Below, in pieces: positions 16,705 through 26,776 of a stretch of DNA of 64,000 bases. This stretch comes from Bradyrhizobium yuanmingense. Lineage in GTDB: Bacteria > Pseudomonadota > Alphaproteobacteria > Rhizobiales > Xanthobacteraceae. Numbering within the stretch: position 1 is the stretch's first letter; every line of letters starts with the position of its first letter. The stretch spans positions 310,001 to 374,000 of the forward strand of contig NZ_FMAE01000008.1 of NCBI RefSeq assembly GCF_900094575.1, in the 5' to 3' direction. The position numbers and the translations under genes are program-made. Under the pieces are notes generated by a model. It saw nothing but the letters and a program-made list of their open reading frames with translations, was not told the origin of the DNA and ran no database searches.

Positions 16705-19700
16705 ATGCTCATGCTGGTTCAAAAGGCGACCGCCTTCGGCCGGGGAACTCGGCACGTTTTTTGGGAGCAGGATATTCCAGCCCTTTGGCAGGAATCGGCG
16801 TTCGCGAGCGCTTTCGCGGGTTTCGACGCACTTGGCCTCTGGGCTCCGCGGGTTGTTGATCGACCAGTAAGCGGATCATTCGCTCCAGTGAGTGACGCCG
16901 CGTTCTTCAAACAGGCGCATCGGACCGACTCGGCGGGCTTGCGCGGCGTCATGCCCGCTCTCTTCGCTGCACCTTCCAGGTCTCGATTGCCTGCGCTGCT
17001 AGCTTCGACATCTTTGACGAGCGGTCATAATGGCCTGGCGCCAACGTTCTCATCTGTGGCGGGCGAAGCGGCGCAGAGATCACAATCGGCTTCCACTCCC
17101 GGCGCCACTCACTGGGTCCATCCGACTGACGGCGCCTGGAATGTCGCAGCGAACTGGAGCGCCGGGCTCCCAGGCGCCATCGACGCTGCGTTCCTCGATG
17201 CAGCAGGAACGTATGTCGTCACGAGCTCGGCCGGTGTTGATATTGGGGGTCTGATCCTCGATGCAGGTGCGACGCTTTCGTTGAATGCCGGCTCGCCGTT
17301 TATCGTCGAAGGCGATGTGCTGAACAATGGGACAGTCGAGGTTGGAGCGTTCCTCGGCAATCGCATTCCGACCGGGGAGTTCAGGGGTGACGTCAGCGGT
17401 ACTGGATCTTTCGAGATTGCAGACAAGGCGATCCTGGAGATCGGAGGTTCGGTTTCCGGCCAGTTCTTGAATGGATCGTTCTCCGGCATAACGGTGTCGT
17501 TCGAAACGGGAACTGGCACGCTTGTCCTCGATCAGTCGGCCAACTTCCACGGCTTGATCGCGGGTTCGTCGCCGGGAGCGCCGCTTGCGCCAGGCAACCT
17601 CATCGACTTGAAGGATCTCCCCTTTACATCGTCGATGTCGGCGACCGTCCAATACGACAATAGCTCGAATATCAGCACGGTCGATTTCAGCAACGGTGCG
17701 GCCAATGTCTCCTTGCTGTTCTCGGGGATGGACTTGAATTGGAATTTTGAAAGCGATGGGCAGGGAGGCACCATTGTTTCCGATCCGCCCACGAATCCCA
17801 TTGTACTGGAAAACCAGAAGCCAGGTACGCCGAAGAGTGTCTGGCAGATTCAGCCGGGCGAGAATTCAACTCTGACAGAAGGATTTGCGACAGCAATCAG
17901 CACCAATGTCGGAGGGACGGTCCAATTCAAGATCAACAACCTGACCGGCAACCCGAACTATCGCGTCGATGTCTACCGGCTCGGCTATTACGGCGGCGAT
18001 GGTGCCAGGCTGGTTACGAGCCTGCAGCATCAGGCCGCAACGGCGGTCGTCCAACCCGATCCATTGCGCGATCCGTCGACCGGGCTCGTCGATGCCGGCA
18101 ATTGGAGCGTGACCGATTCCTGGAGCGTACCGGCCGATGCGGTCTCGGGCGTCTACATAGCCAGCGTCGTCAACGGCACCGAGATTTTCCAGATCCCATT
18201 CATCATAAGGAACGACGCTTCGCACAGCGACATCGTCCTCCAGACAAGTGATCAGGACTGGCAAGCCTACAATGGCTGGGGAGGGGCCAACCTATATTTC
18301 GGGAATGGTCCGGGCGTCCGTGGATCAGCCTACGCGGTCAGTTACAATCGCCCCCTCATAACGCGTGACGGCGAGGGAACTTTTTCCGAGGGGGGAGACT
18401 CCCCGTTCACGGCTGAGTTTGCGGCCATTCAGTGGCTCGAGCAAAACGGGTACGACGTTTCTTACATTTCGGGAATCGATGCTGCGACAAACGGCTCGTT
18501 GTTGCTCAATCACAAAATCTTCATGGACGCGGGGCACGACGAGTATTGGACCGAAGCTCAGCGTGCCAACGTACAGGCCGCAGCGCATGCTGGCGTGAAC
18601 CTTGCATTTCTCACAGGCAACGAGATCTATTGGAAAACAAGGTTGGCACCCAGCATCGATGGCAGCGGATCAGCCAATCGCACACTCATTAGCTACAAGG
18701 ATACGCACGCAAATGCGTTGATTGATCCAACGGGACAGGCGACCGGCAATTTCTCTGACCCGCGGTTCGGTCCGCCTCTCCCCTCGAACGAGTTGACCGG
18801 TACATTGTTCGCGGTCAACGCATTCCGGTACGATACGATCACGATACCGTATCCAATGACCCAGTTGCGCTTCTGGCGCAATACGGCCGTCGCGCAAACG
18901 TCACCCGGGCAGACCGCCTCGCTCGTACCTGGCCTGTTAGGCGTTGAATGGGACACGGCGCCGGACAACGGATTTCGCCCAGCGGGGTTGATGAGTGTCT
19001 CATCTACCACATTGCAGGTGAATGGACAGCTTCTCCTCGATTATGGCAACACGTTCGCAAACGGCACGGCAACCCACAATCTCGTGCTGCATCGGGATCC
19101 CGTCAGTGGCGCACTGATATTCTCGGCCGGTTCGATCAACTGGCCCTGGGCGCTCGCAAGCGACCACGACGGACCTGCGACTCCGGTAGACCCAAATGTC
19201 CAGCAGGCGATGGTCAACCTTTTCGCTGATATGGGCGTTCAGCCGGCGACGCTGCAAGCAAACCTGACGGCCGCGATTCGGTCGACCGACACTACGGCGC
19301 CGACGTCTAGTATCGGCAATCTCTCGGCTGCCAGCGTTGTCGAGGGGCAATCGATCACGGTGACGGGGACGGCCAATGACGCGGGCGGAAAGATTGCCGG
19401 CGTCGAAATTTCCACAGATGGTGGAAACACCTGGCACCCAACCAACAGCAATGTCGGCGCGGCGACCGCGACCTGGTCATACACGTTCGTCACAGGGACC
19501 AAAGGGACCTATAATCTCAGAACCAGGGCGGTCGACGACAGCCTGAACCTGGAAACATCCGGTGCGGGCACAACCTACACGGTCACACCATCTTCCAACC
19601 TGACACTCTTCAGTAGTGCCGATACGCCTGCGTTGCTCTCAGACAGCGACTCCGCCTCGGTTGAGCTCGGCGTCAGATTCGTCCCGGCCGTGTCGGGGAA

Positions 19701-22700
19701 GATCACCGGCATTCGCTTCTACAAAGGGCCTCAGAATACTGGCACCCACATCGGAGATCTCTGGACCGCAAACGGTACGCTGCTTGCGAGCGCCACCTTC
19801 ACCAATGAAACCGCGAGCGGCTGGCAGCAGGTCAATTTCGCCACGCCTGTCAGCGTGAACGCTGGCACGACGTATGTTGCTTCCTATCACGCGAACACCG
19901 GTCACTATTCCTCGACCGACTTCTACTTCATCGGTTATGGAGGCGTTACGAAAGGTGCGCTCACCGCGCCGGGTAGCAGTCTCAACGGTGTCTATGCCTA
20001 TGGCAGCGGCCCGACCTTCCCCGGCACCGTTTCCTCAACGAAAGCTCCGAATTATTGGGTAGACGTCGTTTTCGATGATTCAGGCGTGGCGTCGCCACAA
20101 GCTAATGGCGACAGTGGCTTCACGGTTACCCAGAATGGCTTGCTGAATATCGCGGCATCGACGTTGCTTGCGAACGACACCAACCCCTCCGGGCTGGCTT
20201 TCTCGCTTACCAGCGTCGGTAACCCGGTCAACGGAAGCGTAAGCTACAACTCGCAGAACCAGACGGTGACCTTTGCTCCTACCGATGGCTATGCCGGCGC
20301 GGCAAGTTTCACGTACACGATCACAGACACGAGCGGCCAAAGTGGTTCCGGCCAAGTGTCCCTCAAGGTCAACTATCCGGTCTCCGCGCAGAGCCTGTTC
20401 GGCACCAATGATGCGCCAAGCGTCCCCAATTCCGGGGATACGAGCCCTGTCGAAGTCGGAGTCAAGTTCACTGCATCGGTGAACGGGACAATAACCGGCC
20501 TGCGCTTCTACAAGGGATCGTTGAATACGGGTCCCCATATTGCGGATCTCTGGAGCTCGACCGGAACTCTGCTCGCAACTGCGACATTCACGAACGAGAC
20601 AGCCAGCGGCTGGCAGCAGGTCAACTTCTCCACGCCTGTGACGATTACGGCAGGCACCATTTATGTCGCATCCTACCACACCAACGGCAACTATTCTGGA
20701 ACCCAGAACTATTTCACGACATCGCTTGCCAACGGGCAGCTAACGGCTCCGGCTGTCGGCAACGGAGTCTATGCCTACGGATCCGGAAGCACGTTCCCGA
20801 CGAATACCTTCAAATCCTCGAACTACTGGGTCGACGTCGTCTTCAACGGCTCCTCCAGTCCCAACAATACGGCGCCAACTGCGGTCGCCGACACCGCTGA
20901 AGCCACCGAAAAGGGCGGCGTGAGCAACAGCGTCGGTGGCACGGCGGCGACTGGCAACGTGCTGACCAACGATACCGATCCCGACGCGGGCGATACCAAG
21001 ACGGTCACCGCCGTCAGCTTCGGCTCGACCGGCGGCACACTCGGTTCAGCGCTGTCTGGAGCGCACGGCAGCCTTGTGCTCAATGCCTCGGGCGGCTTCA
21101 CATATACGGTCAACGAGACCGATGCGGCCGTGCAGGCCTTGCGGCAGTCGACCGACACGCTCAGCGATATCTTCAATTACACGATGCGCGACGCCGCCGG
21201 CGCCACGGCATCGTCCACACTCACCGTCACAATCCATGGCGCCAACGACGCGCCGGTGCTGGCCGCCCAGACCGGCAATCAGACCGCAACGGTCGGTACG
21301 CCATTCTCGTTGACGCTGCCTGCGGGTACCTTCACCGACGTCGATTCCGGGGATTCGCTCGCCTACACGGCGACAGCCGCCGACGGCACGGCACTTCCCG
21401 CATGGCTGACCTTCAACGCCTCGACGCGGACCTTCAGCGGTACACCAACGTCCAGCAATGTTGGCACCCTCAGCATCAAGGCCTCGGCCACCGATCTCGG
21501 CGGCCTGTCAGCCAGCGAGACGTTTGATCTCACGGTGACGACAACGCCCTCAACCGTGAGCCTGTTCTCGAGCTCGGACACGCCGGCCATCCTGTCGGAT
21601 TCCGATGCGTCGCAAGTCAATCTTGGCGTGAAATTTACGTCCTCCGTGGCCGGCACGATCACTGGCGTCAAGTACTACAAGAGTGCAAACGACCCCGGGA
21701 CTCATACGGGCTCGTTGTGGAGCAGTACCGGCACGCTGCTGGCGAGTGCGACGTTCACCAACGAGAGCAGCAGTGGCTGGCAGACCGTCACATTCAGCAA
21801 TCCCGTCTCCATCTCGGCTGGCACGACCTATGTGGCGAGCTTTCACAGCAATGGTCATTATGCGTCCACCACCAACTACTTCACCACCGCGCGCACCAGC
21901 GGTCCACTCACGGCTCCTGCGAGCATCAACGGCGTCTACACCTACGGCGCCGGCAATCTGTTCCCGACCAGCACGTACAACGCCAGCAATTACTGGGTCG
22001 ACGTCGTCTTCAACGGAACCAGCGGCAGCAACCAGCAACCGGTGGCTACGACTGACAGCGGCTTCCACGCCACTCAAGGCGTCCCTCTCACTATCGACGG
22101 GGCGGCACTGCTTGCCAACGATACCGATCCGAACGGAGACGCTCTGACGATCACTGGCGTGAGCGGTGCCGCTAATGGGACCGCCAGCTTCAACGCCCAG
22201 AACAATTCGGTGACGTTTACGTCAGCGAGCGGCTTTACCGGGCCGACTTCTTTCGACTACTCCATCTCAGACGGCCGTGGCGGCACTGCAAGCGCCTCCG
22301 TCAACGTGACGGTGCATGCCCCATCGTCCAACGTCGTTAGCCTGTTCAGCTCCAATCCCACGCCGAGTGTTGTATCGGCCAACGATGGCCAGGCGATCGA
22401 GGTTGGTATGAAATTCCAGGCCTCCGCCCCAGGTGATATCATCGGGCTACGCTTCTACAAGGGACCGTCCAACACGGGTACGCACGTTGCCGATCTGTGG
22501 AGCAGTACCGGCACGCTTCTGGCGACGGCCACGTTCACCAACGAAACGGCGAGTGGCTGGCAGCAGGTCAGCTTCAGCACTCCGGTGACGATCGCGGCGG
22601 GGACCACGTATATTGCGTCTTACCACAGTGCGGGGGGCTATTCTGCGGATCCAAACCTCTTCGCCAGCTCCCTCACGAGTGGACCGCTAACGGCTCCGTC

Positions 22701-22824
22701 GTCGTCGTCGAGCGGCGGCAACGGCGTTTACGCGTATGGGACCGATAGTTTGTTCCCGACGAGCAGTTTCAACGCGACGAGTTACGCCGTAGACGTCCTG
22801 TTCAGACCTCAGCTAGCAGCATAG
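16705..22824 (+). CDS. Giant multidomain type I secretion substrate (2039 aa, DMFase-like and DUF4082-like domains)
   Basis: Encoded directly upstream of a HlyB/HlyD pair, so most likely its exported substrate; no Sec signal is visible. Approximate layout: residues 1-130 unassigned; 134-360 a WxxxxNWSAGLP-type beta domain; 366-850 similar to the large domain of N,N-dimethylformamidase beta-subunit-like proteins (YRLGYYGGDGARL, AGHDEYW, LTGNEIYWK); 862-962 Ig-like; then four DUF4082-like modules (966-1124, 1227-1382, 1618-1771, 1878-2034) separated by cadherin/VCBS-like (1131-1222, 1386-1517), Ig-like (1518-1613) and cadherin-like (1778-1872) domains. No RTX nonapeptides were seen. ATG 16705 is the first start after the AT-rich island. 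Role inferred: surface adhesin or matrix protein; an enzyme activity of the central domain is possible but unproven. Confidence 0.8.
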   Translation: MLMLVQKATAFGRGTRHVFWEQDIPALWQESAFASAFAGFDALGLWAPRVVDRPVSGSFAPVSDAAFFKQAHRTDSAGLRGVMPALFAAPSRSRLPALLASTSLTSGHNGLAPTFSSVAGEAAQRSQSASTPGATHWVHPTDGAWNVAANWSAGLPGAIDAAFLDAAGTYVVTSSAGVDIGGLILDAGATLSLNAGSPFIVEGDVLNNGTVEVGAFLGNRIPTGEFRGDVSGTGSFEIADKAILEIGGSVSGQFLNGSFSGITVSFETGTGTLVLDQSANFHGLIAGSSPGAPLAPGNLIDLKDLPFTSSMSATVQYDNSSNISTVDFSNGAANVSLLFSGMDLNWNFESDGQGGTIVSDPPTNPIVLENQKPGTPKSVWQIQPGENSTLTEGFATAISTNVGGTVQFKINNLTGNPNYRVDVYRLGYYGGDGARLVTSLQHQAATAVVQPDPLRDPSTGLVDAGNWSVTDSWSVPADAVSGVYIASVVNGTEIFQIPFIIRNDASHSDIVLQTSDQDWQAYNGWGGANLYFGNGPGVRGSAYAVSYNRPLITRDGEGTFSEGGDSPFTAEFAAIQWLEQNGYDVSYISGIDAATNGSLLLNHKIFMDAGHDEYWTEAQRANVQAAAHAGVNLAFLTGNEIYWKTRLAPSIDGSGSANRTLISYKDTHANALIDPTGQATGNFSDPRFGPPLPSNELTGTLFAVNAFRYDTITIPYPMTQLRFWRNTAVAQTSPGQTASLVPGLLGVEWDTAPDNGFRPAGLMSVSSTTLQVNGQLLLDYGNTFANGTATHNLVLHRDPVSGALIFSAGSINWPWALASDHDGPATPVDPNVQQAMVNLFADMGVQPATLQANLTAAIRSTDTTAPTSSIGNLSAASVVEGQSITVTGTANDAGGKIAGVEISTDGGNTWHPTNSNVGAATATWSYTFVTGTKGTYNLRTRAVDDSLNLETSGAGTTYTVTPSSNLTLFSSADTPALLSDSDSASVELGVRFVPAVSGKITGIRFYKGPQNTGTHIGDLWTANGTLLASATFTNETASGWQQVNFATPVSVNAGTTYVASYHANTGHYSSTDFYFIGYGGVTKGALTAPGSSLNGVYAYGSGPTFPGTVSSTKAPNYWVDVVFDDSGVASPQANGDSGFTVTQNGLLNIAASTLLANDTNPSGLAFSLTSVGNPVNGSVSYNSQNQTVTFAPTDGYAGAASFTYTITDTSGQSGSGQVSLKVNYPVSAQSLFGTNDAPSVPNSGDTSPVEVGVKFTASVNGTITGLRFYKGSLNTGPHIADLWSSTGTLLATATFTNETASGWQQVNFSTPVTITAGTIYVASYHTNGNYSGTQNYFTTSLANGQLTAPAVGNGVYAYGSGSTFPTNTFKSSNYWVDVVFNGSSSPNNTAPTAVADTAEATEKGGVSNSVGGTAATGNVLTNDTDPDAGDTKTVTAVSFGSTGGTLGSALSGAHGSLVLNASGGFTYTVNETDAAVQALRQSTDTLSDIFNYTMRDAAGATASSTLTVTIHGANDAPVLAAQTGNQTATVGTPFSLTLPAGTFTDVDSGDSLAYTATAADGTALPAWLTFNASTRTFSGTPTSSNVGTLSIKASATDLGGLSASETFDLTVTTTPSTVSLFSSSDTPAILSDSDASQVNLGVKFTSSVAGTITGVKYYKSANDPGTHTGSLWSSTGTLLASATFTNESSSGWQTVTFSNPVSISAGTTYVASFHSNGHYASTTNYFTTARTSGPLTAPASINGVYTYGAGNLFPTSTYNASNYWVDVVFNGTSGSNQQPVATTDSGFHATQGVPLTIDGAALLANDTDPNGDALTITGVSGAANGTASFNAQNNSVTFTSASGFTGPTSFDYSISDGRGGTASASVNVTVHAPSSNVVSLFSSNPTPSVVSANDGQAIEVGMKFQASAPGDIIGLRFYKGPSNTGTHVADLWSSTGTLLATATFTNETASGWQQVSFSTPVTIAAGTTYIASYHSAGGYSADPNLFASSLTSGPLTAPSSSSSGGNGVYAYGTDSLFPTSSFNATSYAVDVLFRPQLAA
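19600..22806 (+). repeat. Four DUF4082-like coding repeats
   Basis: Modules of about 155 codons at roughly 19600-20075, 20385-20850, 21555-22018 and 22335-22806. Each contains LFSS/TNxTPxxxxxxD, GxxTGIRFYKG, a GTLLAxATFTNE block and a NYWVDVVF-like end. Stretches around GGAGCAGTACCGGCACGCT are nearly identical at 21719 and 22498, pointing to recent duplication. Confidence 0.85.
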
Positions 22825-22834
22825 GAGACGTAAG

Positions 22835-23155
22835 ATGCACGCCGAACTTTATACCGATGGAATCGAAGAAATTACCGTCAGTGGAACCATCGTCCGCGTC
22901 GATCTGGTCAGTCTTTCACCGACAGAGCGTGACGCCAACAACGCTCCGAAGCGCGTATTTTCTCAGCGGCTGATCTTTTCGGTCGAATCTTTCGCTAACT
23001 CGGTCGACGTAATGCAGAAGGCGCTCCAGGGCCTGGTCGATGCGGGCGTCGTCCGGCGGAACCAGCCAGCTCAATCGCACAACGGTGCGTCGGGAGTACG
23101 TGATGCGCTGGCGCACAACACACGGTCTCTGAATGTCTCTTCGAACTTCCGCTGA
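22835..23155 (+). CDS. 106-residue protein of the type I secretion cassette, unknown function
   Basis: Lies 10 nt after the giant substrate gene and overlaps the exporter gene by 23 nt, so it belongs to the same operon. It begins MHAELYTDGIEEITVSGTIV and contains FSQRLIFSVESFANSVDVMQKALQGLVDAG, which suggests a small beta-strand region followed by helices; the C-terminal 30 residues are low in structure-forming residues. There is no signal peptide or membrane segment, so it is probably cytosolic. I recognise no family. A chaperone-like or regulatory partner of the substrate or exporter is possible from position only. ATG 22835 has GGAGACG upstream. Confidence 0.7.
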   Translation: MHAELYTDGIEEITVSGTIVRVDLVSLSPTERDANNAPKRVFSQRLIFSVESFANSVDVMQKALQGLVDAGVVRRNQPAQSHNGASGVRDALAHNTRSLNVSSNFR

Positions 23156-25352
23156 CATCGATGCCGCTGGCGGCGCGAAGGACCGGGTTGCGGACGCGCC
23201 CGCGCCCGGATTGTCGACCCAGACGGCATTGGAATGCCTGTCCAAGGTTTCCAGTCACCATGGCATAGATCTGCCGGTCGAACGCTTGAAGCATGCGTAT
23301 GCGGTAGCCGGCCCGCTCTCGTTGAATCTCCTGCTGCGCATGGCGAAGGATGCAGGCCTGCGCGCGAGGAGCACGAAGCTGGATTGGGGCGCGCTGATTC
23401 ATCTTGGAGAGGCCTATCCGGCGCTGGCGAGGCTCGCCAATGGCAACTGGATCGCCGTTCTTGGTGCGGGACGGCGAACTGATGGCACCGAGGTCGTCAG
23501 CATCTTCGACCCGCTCGCCGACCGCAAGCACGAGGTCTTGGTTGTCGAGCGCGATCGATTCTGTGCGCAGTGGGCCGGTGACACGATCCTGATCAAGCGC
23601 GAGCAGTTGACACAGGATGGCCGAGGGAGTTTCGGCCTCCGGTGGTTTGTGCCGGAACTGCTTCTTCAATGGCGGCTGTTCAGGGACGTCGCCATTGCCG
23701 CCATCCTGCTCTATGCGTTGGGCCTCGTCATCCCGATATTTTTCCAGCTCGTCATCGACAAGGTTTTGGTTCACGAAAGCTTCACCACTCTGTACGTACT
23801 CGCGGTAGGAGCGGCCGTAGCGCTCGTCTTTGACGCGATATTCGGCTTTCTGCGGCGCTACTTGTTGCTATATGCGACCAACAGGGTCGACATTCGCGTC
23901 GCTACGAAGACGTTCGGTCATCTCCTCGGGCTACCGGTTACGTTTTTCGAGCACATGGCCGCCGGAGTCCTGGTCAAGCACATGCAGCAGGCGGCGAGGA
24001 TCCGTGAGTTTCTGACCGGGCGCTTGTTTCTGACGACCCTCGATGCGCTTTCGCTGTTCGTCTTCCTGCCGGTCCTTGCGCTTTATAGCGTCAAATTGAC
24101 TTTGATGGTCCTGGCCTTCACCGCCGCGAGCGGCGCCGTCGTCGGCCTGCTCATGGGTCCATTTCGACGACGACTGTACGATCTATATCAAGCGGAAGGT
24201 GCGCGGCAGGCTCTCCTCGTCGAAACAGTTCACGGCATGCGCACCGTGAAATCGCTGGGGATGGAGCCAGTGCAGAGCAGGGTGTGGGATAGCCGCTGCG
24301 CGCAGTCCGTGACCATGCGATTCGGTGTCGAGAAGATCTCCGCAGGCGCCCAGGCGCTTACCGGATTTCTGGAGAAGATCATGACGCTCGGAATCATTTC
24401 CGTCGGGGCACTCGATGTCTTTGCCGGCGAAATGACAATCGGCGCGTTGGTCGCCTTCAATATGCTGGCCGGCAGGGTCTCCGGACCGCTGGTCCAGCTC
24501 GTGACCATGGTGCACGAATACCAGGAAGTGGCTCTTGCCGTGAAAATGCTCGGCGAGGTGATGAATCAGAGGCCTGAGCGCGACGGTCGGAAAGATGGGC
24601 TGCGGCCCGACCTTGCCGGCAAAATCGAGTTCGAAAGTGTCTCTTTTCGCTACGGATCCGAGGGATCGCCGGCGCTTGATGATGTCTCCTTTACCGTCGA
24701 GCCAGGATCGATCTTCGGGATCGTGGGACGGAGCGGCTCAGGCAAGACGACTCTCACCAGGCTGATTTCGGGCATGTATCCGGTGCAGCAGGGGCTGCTG
24801 CGCATCGACGGATATGACTCGAGGGAGCTCGACCTCGCGCATCTGCGCCGAAACCTTGGGATCGTCCTGCAAGACAATTTCCTGTTTCGCGGGACGATTC
24901 GCGACAATATCGCCTGCGTGAAACGTGATGCCACCTTTGCCGAGGTCGTCGCTGCAGCTCAGCTCGCAGGCGCCGACGAGTTCATCGAACGGTTGCCGCG
25001 TGGCTTCGACACCATGCTTGAGGAGGATGCATCGAACCTGTCCGGCGGGCAGAAGCAGCGGCTCGCGATTGCGAGAGCTCTGATCGTCAATCCAAGGATC
25101 TTGATTTTCGATGAAGCGACGAGTGCCCTCGATGCCGAAAGCGAAATGATCATCAGGCGCAATCTCCGCCGTTTGGCGGCAGGACGTACCGTTATCGTCG
25201 TCTCGCATCGGTTGTCGATGCTGACCGAAGCAAGCCAGATCCTGGTGATGGACCGCGGCCGAATCGTCGATATGGATCGCCACGACCACCTCCTGTCGAA
25301 ATGCACTATCTACAGGCATTTGTGGAATCAACAGATGAAGCAGATTGCATGA
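23133..25352 (+). CDS. Type I secretion ABC exporter, HlyB-like with C39-like domain
   Basis: A 739-residue inner-membrane ATP-driven exporter. The N-terminal about 130 residues resemble the C39-like domain of HlyB (LECLSKVSSHHGIDLPVERL), with no cysteine where a C39 peptidase has its nucleophile, so it should bind rather than cleave substrate. A six-helix membrane domain follows (about 165-450, e.g. VAIAAILLYALGLVIPIFF). The ATPase domain has GRSGSGKTT (near residue 532), LSGGQKQRLAIARAL (near 635) and ILIFDEATSALD (near 655). Length is normal. ATG 23133 overlaps the preceding small gene by 23 nt, and the stop overlaps the adaptor start (ATGA). It probably exports the 2039-residue protein. 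Confidence 0.95.
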   Translation: MSLRTSADIDAAGGAKDRVADAPAPGLSTQTALECLSKVSSHHGIDLPVERLKHAYAVAGPLSLNLLLRMAKDAGLRARSTKLDWGALIHLGEAYPALARLANGNWIAVLGAGRRTDGTEVVSIFDPLADRKHEVLVVERDRFCAQWAGDTILIKREQLTQDGRGSFGLRWFVPELLLQWRLFRDVAIAAILLYALGLVIPIFFQLVIDKVLVHESFTTLYVLAVGAAVALVFDAIFGFLRRYLLLYATNRVDIRVATKTFGHLLGLPVTFFEHMAAGVLVKHMQQAARIREFLTGRLFLTTLDALSLFVFLPVLALYSVKLTLMVLAFTAASGAVVGLLMGPFRRRLYDLYQAEGARQALLVETVHGMRTVKSLGMEPVQSRVWDSRCAQSVTMRFGVEKISAGAQALTGFLEKIMTLGIISVGALDVFAGEMTIGALVAFNMLAGRVSGPLVQLVTMVHEYQEVALAVKMLGEVMNQRPERDGRKDGLRPDLAGKIEFESVSFRYGSEGSPALDDVSFTVEPGSIFGIVGRSGSGKTTLTRLISGMYPVQQGLLRIDGYDSRELDLAHLRRNLGIVLQDNFLFRGTIRDNIACVKRDATFAEVVAAAQLAGADEFIERLPRGFDTMLEEDASNLSGGQKQRLAIARALIVNPRILIFDEATSALDAESEMIIRRNLRRLAAGRTVIVVSHRLSMLTEASQILVMDRGRIVDMDRHDHLLSKCTIYRHLWNQQMKQIA

Positions 25353-26776
25353 GGGAGACTGGTCCATCACGCGCGGATGTGAATCCGAACGGTCTCGTTC
25401 CGGCCAGATCGGTCGAGCGCCGCCGCAAGCTATTCAGGCCAGTACCGAGGCGAGCGCCAGTCATCGCCGAGTTCCAGTCCGATGCGACCGAACTCGAGCA
25501 GCAAGCGCCACCGCGGCTCGCGCGCTTCATCCTTTACGGCGTACTTGCACTAATTGCTTTCGTGGTCATCTGGGCTTCCGTTTCGCAGGTGGAGATGATC
25601 GTCACGGCGCAGGGAAAACTTACCACGACGCGTCCCAACCTGGTCGTGCAGCCGTTGGAAACGTCGGTCATACGCGAGATCCACGTCAAGGCCGGTGATC
25701 GCGTCAACCGCGGCGACGTTCTGGCGACGCTCGATCCGACGTTTTCGCAGGCGGATTTCGACCAACTGCGCGGCAGAGTGGCTGGATTCGATGCGTCGAT
25801 CGATCGTCTGAGCGCTGAATTGAACGGAATCGAGTATGCCGTCAAAGAGCTGACGAACGCGGATCAGATCCTGCAAGGCAAGCTGTTCTTGCAGAGGAGA
25901 GCCGCCTACGAGGCGCAGATTCAGAACTACGACGCACAGATCGCATCCGCGCAAGCCAATCTCAAGACGGCACAGAATGAAGAGGCGGTTCTCCTTCAAC
26001 GGCTCGACACGATGCGTTCGATTGAAGCGATGCGGACCACGCTGATGGATAAGGAGGTCGGTTCGAGGCTGAACTTCCTGCTGTCTCGCGATGCTCGGCT
26101 CGAGGTCGAAAGCAATCTGGCGCGTGTTCGCGGCAGTATCGCCGATAGTACCCATCGGCTCGAAAAGGCCCGCGCTGATCAGAAAGTGTTCGCCGAGGAG
26201 TTTCGTCGCACCACCTATCAGGAACTGGTGGAGACGCTGCCGAAGCGCAATAGCGCGGCAGAGGAATTGAAGAAGGCCGAGCTTCGTCGACAGTTGATCA
26301 TCCTGCAGGCGCCGGCAGATGCCGTGGTGCTGGATATCGCGAACCGGACAGTCGGCTCGGTGGTTCGCGAGGCCGAAACGTTGTTTGTTCTGGTTCCGCG
26401 CGACGTGCCGCTTCAGGCGGAGGTCAACGTCGAGGGGCGGGATATCGGTCAGGTGGCGCTCGGACAGTCGGTTCGGATCAAGTTCGAAGCGTTTCCCTTC
26501 CAGAAGTATGGAACTGCAACGGGAGAAGTCCGCGTCATCAGTCAGGATACGTTTTCCCCGGATACGAAGGCCGAAGGTGCGCGCCGCGCGCCAGCTCCCT
26601 ATTACCGCGTACTGGTCGATTTGTCGGACACGCACCTTCGGCTGCCGGCTGAACGCATTCAACTGATTCCGGGTATGGCGGTGACGGCCGAACTGAAAGT
26701 CGGCAAGCGCACCGTGATCTCCTACTTCCTCTATCCATTGCTACGCGGACTGGATGAAAGCATCCGGGAGTACTAG
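25349..26776 (+). CDS. HlyD-family periplasmic adaptor of secretion cassette 1
   Basis: A 475-residue membrane-fusion protein linking the ABC exporter to an outer-membrane TolC-type channel. One membrane helix lies at about 57-80 (FILYGVLALIAFVVIWASV), then a lipoyl half (VIREIHVKAGDRVNRGDVLATLDP), a long coiled-coil hairpin (about 150-310) and the second lipoyl/beta-barrel part (LQAPADAVVLDI, EVNVEGRDIGQVALGQ). ATG 25349 overlaps the exporter stop as ATGA, giving tight coupling. No TolC-like gene is in the window, so a genome-encoded one must serve. Confidence 0.95.
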   Translation: MRETGPSRADVNPNGLVPARSVERRRKLFRPVPRRAPVIAEFQSDATELEQQAPPRLARFILYGVLALIAFVVIWASVSQVEMIVTAQGKLTTTRPNLVVQPLETSVIREIHVKAGDRVNRGDVLATLDPTFSQADFDQLRGRVAGFDASIDRLSAELNGIEYAVKELTNADQILQGKLFLQRRAAYEAQIQNYDAQIASAQANLKTAQNEEAVLLQRLDTMRSIEAMRTTLMDKEVGSRLNFLLSRDARLEVESNLARVRGSIADSTHRLEKARADQKVFAEEFRRTTYQELVETLPKRNSAAEELKKAELRRQLIILQAPADAVVLDIANRTVGSVVREAETLFVLVPRDVPLQAEVNVEGRDIGQVALGQSVRIKFEAFPFQKYGTATGEVRVISQDTFSPDTKAEGARRAPAPYYRVLVDLSDTHLRLPAERIQLIPGMAVTAELKVGKRTVISYFLYPLLRGLDESIREY

